Under the pieces are notes generated by a model. It had not been told where the DNA came from. It saw nothing but the letters and a program-made list of their open reading frames with translations, and searched no databases. DNA of 64,000 bases from Acanthosoma haemorrhoidale. Taxonomy: Eukaryota > Arthropoda > Insecta > Hemiptera > Acanthosomatidae. The position numbers were made by a program, and so were the translations under genes. Of the stretch, positions 38,001 to 50,000 are shown piece after piece. Each line of letters begins with the position of its first letter. Position 1 is the stretch's first letter. Location: positions 169,705,226 through 169,769,225 of the forward strand of contig OV884011.1 in NCBI GenBank assembly GCA_930367205.1, given 5' to 3'.

Positions 38001-41000
38001 TTTAAGTTAATCTTCATAAAAACCGAAATGAAAATTAAGCTTAGTTAATAATTATTCTGGGTTTTGTATCTTTCCTAAGAATAACAAAAATGTTCTTAAC
38101 ATAAATAAATAGGGTCACAGTTTGCCCGAGGTGGGTGACATAAATTTATTTCAGGTAATCCTGTTTTAAACAAATAACAAATAAAACCAAAAAAAAATAT
38201 AAAATGTTTTTTTAATAAACACAAATTGTACATCAAATTAATGGCCGAAACAGGGGTTTAGGAAGGGAATATAATTTATGAACATATGAACGAAACTGCT
38301 GTAATAACAGAATTTTAATTGAACACACTAATCTACATATTTAAAAAGTCATTATATCTTAGTTATAAAAGATTTGTGAAAGTTATGAAAAAATATTACT
38401 TTTCTTCACTAGGGTTATTTCTAAAAAAAAAACACACACAATCAAATGTATATGTTCCACAAATGTTATGAGTTTACTTTGAATTTTTATTTATTTCATC
38501 ATCGATTATTTTAATGCAACTTGCAAGTTTTTATGTTACATTATAAGGTATTGATTGATGTAATTTTTTCAGTGTCGGTGAACAATGAAAAAAAGGACAT
38601 GGAAACTGATAATGTTTTCATCGACCTGCCACAAGAATCATCTTCTGATTCCGACACTGGTCTTCCGGATCTTTTCCCGTCAGGTAGTTGTTTCACCTTT
38701 GCTTTACATGGTTTTAGTCATATCTGCTAAAACTAGTATAATTTTAGTTAAAGATTTTTTATGTGCCCCCTTTCCTTTCTTTTCTTCCGAACATGATGGT
38801 TGAATCCATCAAATAATATATATTATAAATTCAAATGTCTGTGTACAAGGTTTGATCAAAAAGTAACGAGATTTTTTGTTTATCTTAAAAAAATTTTGTT
38901 TATTCATCGATAGCAATCGATTAGCAATTATGTTCCCTTCAAAGTAATCCCCCTCAGATATAATACGTTTGTGCCAGCTTCGTACATTTTCCAATCTTTG
39001 AAAAACTTTTCAAACTCACTTTTCGATATAGCTCTTAGCTAGCTCCTTCAGTGATTCTTCTTTTATCTCATCAATGGTGCCGAAACGTCATCCTTTCAAG
39101 GGTTTTTTTTAACTTTGGGAACAAAAAGAAGTCGCGTAGAGCCATGCTTGGCGAATACTCTGGCATCAATTCTTTGGTGATATCCACTTTTTTTTTGGAT
39201 CAAAATTCAACAATTTCGGAATGAACTTTGCTGCCACACGTTTCATGCCCAAAACTTTGGAAAAAATTGCTTCGCATGGTCCGAATTATTTATTAACTTC
39301 ACCAGCAACCTCTCTAATAGTAATTCTGCGATCGTCCAGAATCATTTCCTTAACTTCTTCTATGTTGTCATCGTTTATTGAAATGTTAGAGCGTCCAGCT
39401 CATCTTCAAAGTCTTCACGGCCCTCTTTGAAACGTCCGTACCACTCATAAACTCATGCTTAGATTTACCGAAATCTAATACAAATTCTTTGATCCATTTT
39501 TTTTTTCGAAACTAAAAATCGCCTAGAACACCAATACATGTATAACCTTAGCGACTGCTACTAAAAAAGTATACATTGAAAACAGCTGCAAATTTCAATG
39601 TATTTCAGAGACATGTGTATGATAAAAAAAAATTTACCATCGCAATCATAATGCCCGCGAAATTATAAAATTCTCATTACTTTTTAATCAAACCTCGTAT
39701 ATAAACTTCAAACATTATGAAAAAAAATATATATTTTTGATCATAGCAATCATTTTCTATTCATTGTCGTGTATATTGCGACTATACCTAATATTTCTGC
39801 AGAGATTTGTAATGGTTAAGTTGTGGTCATAGCCTTATTTTTCTAGCCAAACTATTGTTGGTGATTTAGTAATTTATTAATTTAAAAAAAAAAAAAAAGA
39901 AAAAAAAAGCAATTCTTAACTGTTATAAATCATGTGCAGAGTTACCCCCCTTGGAACCAGAGAGTCCTCCACGGCCACTAACACTATGTCCAGAAACAGG
40001 AAAAGTGCTGCAGAAAGCTGAGGGGGAGAGGACACCCGACCCTACGCCGCCACATTCGCCCAAGCACAATTCTCGTGAAACCACTGCACCTTCGATGGTA
40101 AGTCAATCTTTTACTCACTTTCATATAACTTTTTTTTTTTTTATAATATATTTTTATGTGGCTAATACTTATTAAAAACTATATTAGCCGCAGCTAGTAA
40201 TTATTAATGAATAGTCAGTATATTTTCAATATTTGTTATGTATATAATCATTAAAACAAGCTTAATGAAAATTTGAATAGTTTTTATAAGAATGTCACTG
40301 GTGATGGTGATGTTTACATATATTATATTAGACCAGATAAACAGATTTGCTATCGCAGTTCTAAACAAAACAAATTAGCGCTAAAATGACTTATTCTAGA
40401 CTACTAAAACAGTAGTCATAAATTCTGATTAACTTAAGTTTTCCCTCATTTTTTTCTAATGAGGCTCCCTATAAAAATTATTCACTTTGACAAGCCATTC
40501 TGATTGACAGCATGTTTATTTTTATGCAGCCCACCATTAAGGAAGAACCACTGAACAACAGCTCCTTCTTCAATAAACTAAATTCCTCCGGAAAAGAGAC
40601 GTTGGTGAAAAAGACATTGAAGCCCGGGTAAGAAAATTACGTAATTAGTTAGAATAATTTATGTTGTTTTTTTTATTATAGTTCTCGGTAAATAAGACAC
40701 ATTACACTAAACTCAAACATTTTAACTATTCAAATATTGATTTTTAAAATGAGTCTTTGTATTAAGGTGTTCTATAAGATTGTAAATGAAAATATATATA
40801 AGGGTTGCTAGGTCTTCTTATTATAACAATAAGTAATCTGTTTCTCTGTAAAACAAAAGTTTATTTAATTGATAATTAGTTTACAACTATTACTAATAAA
40901 GTCTTAATTCATACCTGTAAAACAAAAGAAACAACAATTACAGTTTATTGTTATGACTGTTTGCACTTTACTTAATTGTTTACACTGGAAAGCCTTTTAA

Positions 41001-44000
41001 AAACCTCCTGGTCATATGTCGCTAGCTCCACCTAGTGGTAGCCAACTGAAGCACGCGCGTGATAACAAAGCGCTGCTAATTCAATTGAAGAAAGCTTACT
41101 TTCTTTACATCTCCCCCTCCCACTGTGAAAATTCTCGTGAGAATTTTTATTATATAATGTTTATTCTGCTGGTATCAGTTTTGTTATGTGGAATAATCCT
41201 GTGTCTTCGTTTCTTTTTTCAGTTTTGATTTTAAATATAGTATTTGATATTTTCTCTGCAATTTTGAATGGTCCAACCCTAAGTTCATCTAGTTTTTTCC
41301 TATTTAATCTATGTCCGTTTTCAATATATACTAAATCACCTGTATTGAATTCCCTTTCCTTTCTGTTTTTGTCAAATAATTTCTTATTGTATTCATGTGA
41401 TTTTATAGTGTTATCTAGAGCTAATTTTCTATCTTCTTTCCAAACCTCTGCATGTGTTAGTTTCCTTAGTTCCTCAGGTAGCATACTTGTGTTAGTACCA
41501 TCTAGTAAATATTTAGGTGTAAAACCTGTAACTGAGTGTTCTGTTATGTTATATTTGTCAACACATTCTCTTGCTATTGTTGTCCAAGCTTTCTTTTCTT
41601 TAGATTCATTGATTCTACATCTTATTTTATTAATTATTGTTTGATTTAATCTTTCATTTATGCCGTTTGAAAATGGTGCATTTAAGGCTGTATAAATGAG
41701 TCTGATATCTTGTTCTTTTAGGTAATTTTTGAATTCTTTAGAATTTAGTCCTGGATATTGGTCTGTTAATATTGTACCTATCTTGTTCATTTCTAATGTA
41801 TTTTGGACTATTTTTATAAAATCACTTGCAGCTTGAGTTTTTGAAGTTAATATATGTGCGTATCTTGTATAGTGATCAACTAGAAGATGGAGGTATCTTT
41901 TCGTTGATCTTCGACCACCAAATCCACCGATCGTATCAATCGACACTATCTCATACGGCTTTGTTGCTGGTCCTAATTGAGACATTAATCCATATTTTGC
42001 TTGACCTCTAGATTTATTCTTTTTACAAATTTCGCAAGTTCTGCATATATTCTGAATGTTTTTTATTAATTTTTTTGAAGTGTAATAAGGACATATTCTG
42101 TTTATCATTTGCCTTATTCCGATGTGACACCAGTCTATATGTGTATCTCGTATTAATTTAATGCTTAATTTTTCTGATAAAACTATCTTCTTTTTGTTTT
42201 TAATTTGTTTATAGATTATACCATTTTTATCTGTACTTTTTTTCTTAAGTTCTCCTAATGCTGTATTTTCATTTTGATCTTTAATTATTTCTTGTAGTTG
42301 GATCATGTTTACTATTTTTAATATTTCTTGGGTATTATCTTTTGACTCTAATACCGGATTTCTACTAAGACAGTCTGCTTCAATATTGAATTTCCCTGGT
42401 ATATATGTAATTTTGAAGTCAAATTGAGACAAATAATATGTTAAGTCACCTAGTTCCTCGTCTGTTCTTGATTTTATATTAAGGTTTTCTAACGGTTTAT
42501 GGTCTGAATAAACTTCAAATCTTCTTCCAATTAACCAGTATTCCCAATAATTTATCGCTTCCTTTATTGCTAAGCATTCCAAATATATAGCTTTTTTTCT
42601 TTTTTGCGACTCATTTAATTTTTTTGAGAAATAGGCTACTGGTTTTTCTTTTCCATCTTGTTGGGTTTGTTTCAGTATTGCACCTATACCTTCTATTGAA
42701 GCATCTGTAAATATCTTAATAGGTAAATCTTTATCGAATATTTCTAGGACTGGTTGAGAGCACAATAATTTTTTTATCTCTGTGAATGATTTTTCACAAT
42801 CTTCAGACCAATTATATTTTATATCTTTTCTTAACAATCTATGTAGTGGATCTAGTATTGTTGAGATTTTTGGTATATATTTGTGATAGTGTCCTTCTTG
42901 GGTTATAAAGCCTGTTTTTTTTCTATCTTCTATCCTTAGTGGTATTGACCAAAATGCTGAATTGATGTCCAGTGATGTAAAATATTTACAATTTCTAGCT
43001 TTAATTATTAAATCATCAATTAGCGGAAAAGGTTGGGCCTGGGTTGTGACAATCTTGTTCAGATCTCTAAAATCGACACATAATCTGGTTTTTCCTTCAC
43101 CCTTTTTTAATGCAAGGGTCACTGGTGCAGCAAATGGACTATACGATTCTTCAATTAAATTTTTTTCTAATAGTTTTGCCACTTGCTGTTCTATTTCTTT
43201 TCTGTCTTCGATTGTGCATCTATATGGTCTTTTACTACAAAATTTTTCCATCAAGAGATCTATTCTTGCTTCATAATCTTTCACAGTCCCTATATCATAC
43301 TTGTCTTTAGCAAATATTGTTTTATATTCTTCTATCAATTGTTCTATTTTGAATTTTTTTTCATTATCTAAATGATCTAAATTTATTTTAAAATCTTTCT
43401 CTTTAATATGTTCATTAAAATTTATTTCTATTATATCTTTTCTTTGCGATTGTTTTTGGCTTATATTTAGATTTTCGTCTTGCCTTAATTTAAATTCCTT
43501 TATTATGTCTAGGCCTATCAAAAAATCATGAAAAGTCTCATTTTCTACAATAAATACATCTACTTCTTTTTCAATATTGAAAATTTTTAATTTTATTCTT
43601 GCTAATCCCTTTGTGAGTGCCACACCACTAATTGTTTTTAATTGTATTTTGTTCTTATCTATATTATTATTTTTTATAGTTTTTATTAATCTTTTATTAA
43701 TTAATGAAACTTGAGATCCTGAGTCATAGATCCCTTCTATTTTTATCTTATCTTCCAATACAATATTTAATTTAATTAGTGGTGTGTTTACTCGTTTTTT
43801 GATTCATTATATATTTCTACATCTAGGATAGAATTGTTATTTACTTTTTTTGGTGTAGTGTTCTTTTCTCTACTTTCTTCATGTTTTTGGAACCAGCATT
43901 TATCTTTTGGGTGGTATCTCACACCTTTACCTAAATCTCCACACGTTTTACAAGGTATCTTTACTTCATATTTCTTTTGAGAATCTAATGTAGGTTTTTT

Positions 44001-47000
44001 TTGAAAATTTCTTTTATTTACTAAACATTCAAGTTGTCTCAATTCATTAAATAAGTCTGTAGTTTCTTTTAATTTTTCCTTGTTTATTCTATTCAATATA
44101 AATTCTGGTAACCCTACTGCTATTAATGCTATAAGTGACTTTATATCCATATCTTTGTTAAAATCTATCAAAAGTTTCTCTTTCCTCAAAGCATAATCCG
44201 TTAACGAACCTTCTCGATATTTAAATGATAGTGCATAGGTTATATTATTCCATCCATTATCTGTGAAACATTTTAAGAATCTTGTTTTCCATTCAGACCA
44301 ACCAGCATTTATTGTTAGTCTTATGAGTGTGGAAGAGTGCCAGTCTAAACTTGGTTTATCAAAAAATAGTTTCATTAGTTCAATTTTTTCCTCACTTTTA
44401 TCTATTTGAAATCTAGAACACTCTTTTTCAAAGCTTTCTATCCACTGTTTAGCATTAGTATTTTTGCTTGAAAATGTTTCTATGAGAAGTTTTTCTGATA
44501 TTTTTTTTAAGTCTTTCTCGTTATCTTTCTTCTGTGTTGTTTCTATCAGTTTCTCTAGTATTTCCTTTAGACTATGATCTTGTGTTTTGTTTGTACTTTC
44601 CTCATTTATTTCCTCTAAATATTGATCTTTAAATTGCAGATTTCCATCTTCATCTATGTATGTGCCCTCTAATTCTTTTGTCATTGTAATCCACACTCTT
44701 CTTATCTGATTTCTTCTGTTTAATGAATTAACTAACTTTGTGTACTTACTTGTCTTTTTCAACTCCACATGATCTTCCATATATTTGAATTCTTCTGGCA
44801 ATATATATCTTCTTCCATCTCCTGTACCAATTGAGGTGATGGCAATTGCATTGGCTTTACTGTCTTTTGGTGAAGTCACTACCGTAAATTCAAAGTGCAG
44901 TTTTGACATCATAAACAAATTGTTGTTTTATAAGGGTTGCTAGGTCTTCTTATTATAACAATAAGTAATCTGTTTCTCTGTAAAACAAAAGTTTATTTAA
45001 TTGATAATTAGTTTACAACTATTACTAATAAAGTCTTAATTCATACCTGTAAAACAAAAGAAACAACAATTACAGTTTATTGTTATGACTGTTTGCACTT
45101 TACTTAATTGTTTACACTGGAAAGCCTTTTAAAAACCTCCTGGTCATATGTCGCTAGCTCCACCTAGTGGTAGCCAACTGAAGCACGCGCGTGATAACAA
45201 AGCGCTGCTAATTCAATTGAAGAAAGCTTACTTTCTTTACATATATATAAATTTTTTTAATACTAGGTTAAATGAATTGTGTATATATTATATTACCTTG
45301 ACATATATATCGTCTTGGTTTTCGTTTGTTTAAAAAATGCTCCTGGTTTAATCTCCCTAAGCAAACCCACCAATTACTAATTTCATCCCTCATTTTCCCC
45401 TCTTTGGCTATGATTTTGATTGAGAGGTGTACGATGGTCTCTCATCAGAATTCAACAGATTGAAGCGAGCGACTCATGAACTATTTCGTTAAATTTGTCT
45501 TTGGGTCTCGCAGAGATTTTCGTGTCACCAGTCTGCGTACTCCTGACTTCATTGGCTTTATCCAGCTACCCGTAGACAATATTTCCTCTGCTCATTTCTG
45601 TTCCAAATCAATAATTCCAAAAATCCACTCTACTTATTAAACTTTCTACCATTTAAAACCTTCATCTACTCATGAGTGGAGCCTGTCCCTGTAATCTTTA
45701 TATTCCTTCCTAAAATAATGCATCATTCAAAAGGTCCTTCATTCCCTGATAGCCGCAAACCTCTGGGATTCCCTCACTATTTCCATTTGTGGTGCTCCTT
45801 CACTTCCTACTTTCATAGTCCGTCTCTTTCGTCACCTCTTTACCTCAGACAGAAGCTATTTAGTAAACCTATTTTTTTGGATGTCAGCAACATATTTCCG
45901 CCTTGTCACTATAAATTTCTTGAGTAGTTTTACAAGGCTTTACCGCACCTTGTTCATTCACTCAAGCCACCTCCTGAATTATGTTTTTTTAATAAATCAC
46001 TTCTAGTACTTTTATCAACTTTTAACATTTTAGCGATTTCACGACAAGATTTTCCTTCAAGTGAAAATATTAATAATTCTTTCATGGATATCTATACTTG
46101 TATGACGAACCATTGTAACGATTAGTGGGTAAACAAAACTACACATACCTCCATTAATTATGTTGTTATTTAATCTTGTATTAAAAATTGTTAAATCCTC
46201 ATGATAGTTTCTGAGTATTAAGAAATACATGACATGTTGCCTGGAAACTTTCGGCCACTACTGTATATTCTTCCTCTCTAAGTATTTATTTTATTGTTTA
46301 TAAATTATTTTATTTATTAAATGCCAGATTAAGGCCACCTTATACGTTCATTATAATTATTCTAAAGGAACTTAGTCCTAGAATAAAGTTTTTTTTTTTA
46401 TTCATTCTTCCACCACTTCGCAAATATTTATAAATCCCAGAAGGTACAGGTAACGAGGTTACCTGTCCAGGCTCAAACTTTTCCTCAAAATCAACCTAAT
46501 TCTAATAAATCAATTTAAATTAATTACAAAAATATTACAATGTATTTTTTTTCTTTTCAGGTCAATAGGATCAATGACAGTTTCACCTAAAAAGAGCTTC
46601 GAAGACAGTGACTCCGATGATATAGTTACGATAAGTGGCGAGGATGGTACGGTTTACAAGGTAAAACAAAGTTTTGTGTTGTCATAGTAGATATTTACAT
46701 TTGTATCTAATACACAGGGGGTCTGAAAAGTTTCCGACCTCAACATGAAGATGATAATAAAATAAATAAAAGCTTTGTTAGGTCGGAAACTTTTCAGACC
46801 ACCCTCATATATGAAGTGTAAGATAAAATGTGGATTTCACCAAAGGTTCTGAACCAGTTAAGATATTCACACCCATATTGTATCTGATATTTGACCAATC
46901 TATTATTTTTTTAAAATTAATTATGCTCTAAGTAAGAGAAGTAAGAAATCTGATATGGTTCTGCACCTTACACAATACTCGGGCTCGGGGGGGGGGGGCA

Positions 47001-50000
47001 TATCATAACATTCCCAATTATCCTTTAATTTCTGATTATAGTTGTATCAACAACAAATTTGACAGAAATTTAGCTTATTATCTCTCTGGAAATATTATAG
47101 GGGAGTGGAGTGTTAGTCAGCAGATATAATGATAATATCTCAGAGCTAATGTAGTAACAAAATTATGTTGTAATAATGTGGTAAATAAAATAGTTAACAT
47201 CAGGCCCTAAGAGGTTGGCGTTTTCAAGTTGATTGTTTTTGAAAAGGTACTTCTTGTATCATTAATAAATACAGTAACTCAATTCATACATTTCCTGTCT
47301 TATTACAGGTGAGGAAAGAACAACTAGGCAACACACTGCTAGTTTCTGGAGAAGATGGACAGCAATGTGTATACGTGACCACAGGCGAAGAGGGAGATGA
47401 GAATGCAACCGTTCTTACATTGGATCCATCGTATGCTGATACTGTCGCTCAGCTAAGTCATGTCAGTATTTTATTATTTCTTTGTAAAAGTTATTTTAAT
47501 TAAAGTAGCTAAGTAAATAAGAAAAATGTTTGGAGGATTTTCCAGTAATTTAGATATTTTTCCTCTTTAAAATCAAATTTGTTGAAATATGAATTCAATT
47601 TTGAGAATATATTTTCCAAAAAAAATGTCTTGTTGTTATTAGGAGAGTTCATGATGGGCACCATGTTAACTGTTGTTTCTTCTTTTATAGGAATAGGAAT
47701 TACAGAAATTATTAAAGTGCCAAAAATTGGGTGATTTTACTAATTCTTACTTAATTATTACATGGACAAAACAAATTCATTAATATCTGCTTATTTTCTT
47801 TGGCACCTTATACCTATTTTTTATCTATGGAAAAGAAGAAAATAAAGAAAAAAATCAAATTTAGATCACTTATTTTTTAGGTACTTATGTGGTCCAGTTG
47901 AAGAAGTATCTGGACACATATTATTTTTTTAATCTAGTGGAAACAACAAAAGTTTCATTAAAATCTGTGATGGATAATGTACAACCACTTCCCATTGATA
48001 TTTATAAATTGCCAACAACTGAGTTGATTTTAATTTTTTCAAAATTATTTTTGTTTAAAAATACCGATTAGTTTTTCACATCTGTTTGATTAATATTTGA
48101 AAAACTTATGCCTTGAGACCAAATTATTCGCAGGTCTCAATCAAAGAAATTAAAATACATAATATAATTTGATAATTTATTGAAATGCTAAAATAAATAA
48201 GTTTGTACAACTTATCAAGGGTTTCTTAAATATGAGTTTGTCAAGTTGTATATACAACCACATCATTTAATTACGTATTATTAATTAATTAATTAAAATA
48301 ATAGCAATTAGCTATTAAATAATGTATTGCTCTTCAAAATCTTATTATTTGTGGAAATGATATTTGATAAAGGCTCTTAACTTATTTAGGATCATTGAAT
48401 TTTCTAAGTAAACATTGTATTTTTTCTCCGCAGGTAAATATCCTCGGAGGAGATGCTGATGGCGAGACACAGTTCTACATGAAAGAAGGAGAGGAGGGTG
48501 AACTAGTTAGTCTACAGGTCCAAGGAGGCTCGGGAAGCCAAGATGGAGGTGGAGAAGAAACACAGTCACAAGTTGTTGCTCAACTTGTAGAAGCTGGAGA
48601 ACCTGCACCAGGAGGTATATTTCATCAACTTATTTTGATGTTACGACTGAATTTCAGATCTGAATGTTCCTGAGTACCTGTACTTGAAGAAAAATTATAT
48701 ATTAAACCCTCCCCTTATTTGGCTTTTTGAAGTTTTTTTCACCACAAGCCAAAGGCCAAACATTTATATTAAGTGACTTCTCTTATAATTTAAATTTATT
48801 ATATATATAAATGTTTCCATTTTTTGGGTGGAATTCATTTATCTTTCCTCATATCTTATATTCACTTTTTTATTTTTTAACTGGAATATATTAACATAAT
48901 TACATTATTGTTAATGTGTTAATAGGTGGCCCTAGGAGGGTAGTGCTGTTATTACCTGATGGAAACTTGATGATGACTGAGGTTGACGAGGAGCAGTATG
49001 CCGCTCTTGAACTGGACAAGTATGTGTTCCTCTTGACTGTTTTTATTATATTTAACCATTTATTAAATATTTACTATATTAATATTAATATTACTATTAA
49101 TGGCAGATTTATTTATGTGTTCACCCATTGAAACAACCGCAGATATCATTTAGACTACTTCTACCTTCTTGGGCTATTTTCTGGTTTTAATATATGGATT
49201 TTATATATAATTGAAGTTATATTGAACCGCGAAGCTTAATCAAATGAAGTACTTAACTAAACAACAGACTTGGTGTGAAAAAGGCTAAGCTTCCACGAAG
49301 GGGGTGGGACTAGGTCTGTTACTATATGCATCTATAGTTTTGGGGCGTGTATCGTGCTTAATTTTTAATGCGCATTAAGACCTTCAAGACCTCTTTTTCA
49401 ATGGCAAATGCCAACATCTTTTCAATAGTCTTTTTAACTAAAAGTTGCACAAGTGTGCACATAGTTATGCAGTCATGTCCTGCTTAAAAAGGTAGTATTC
49501 TTCGGTAATTCAAGCTGTATAAGGTATGTTACTTTTTACCTGTGAAAGTACATTAATCATAGTACTTTCATAATATCTTAAATTTTCCTTGATCGGATCA
49601 GATTAACCAATTTGTGCTACTTCAACCTTTCTTCAAGACTAAAAACAACATTCCGTGCTCATACCTTATTGTCATGAATTTGAAGAGTTTGTAATTCCAG
49701 GCTATGTTCCTGTGTTTCCTTTAAAGACTTATGTAGCACACGCAGCCTAGTATGCTAATTTTATTTAATACAAAATATACTGTGATTACTTACCGTGGTA
49801 CTATTAATTTTTTGAATATACAATAATCGGTTTTGAATATAAATTATTTATATTGAGCACCATAGTACTTCAATTCATGACATATAACATTGGTTTGTTC
49901 ATACTAGAGAAGATGGTAACTTTTGATTGTGTTGGCAGTGTCGAAGATGTTGCCACAACTACTTGAAGTAGCTCTTATTACTCCACACCTTTCAGCCGTA

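Larger units (their letters stand above)
40801..45241 (-). mobile_element. Complete Ty3/Gypsy-type LTR retrotransposon in intron 19
   Basis: The element is 4,441 bp, antisense to the host gene. The LTRs at 40801-41109 and 44933-45241 are both 309 bp and I see no difference between them, which implies a very recent insertion. Minus-strand LTR starts TGTAAAGAAAG and ends GCAACCCT. The flanks are TA-dinucleotide repeats, so a TATA or TATATA target duplication fits but is not diagnostic. A polypurine tract TGGGAGGGGGAGA abuts the 3' LTR. No TGG-starting primer-binding site follows the 5' LTR. Gag and Pol are both open; Pol carries an internal deletion. No envelope-like ORF is present. Confidence 0.95.

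Noticed and set aside
41186..41644. 152-codon plus-strand frame
   Set aside because: Shadow of the minus-strand integrase frame.
40801..45241. Endogenous retrovirus with envelope
   Set aside because: Pol ends about 50 bases before the 3' LTR and no third ORF exists; it is a Gag-Pol LTR retrotransposon.
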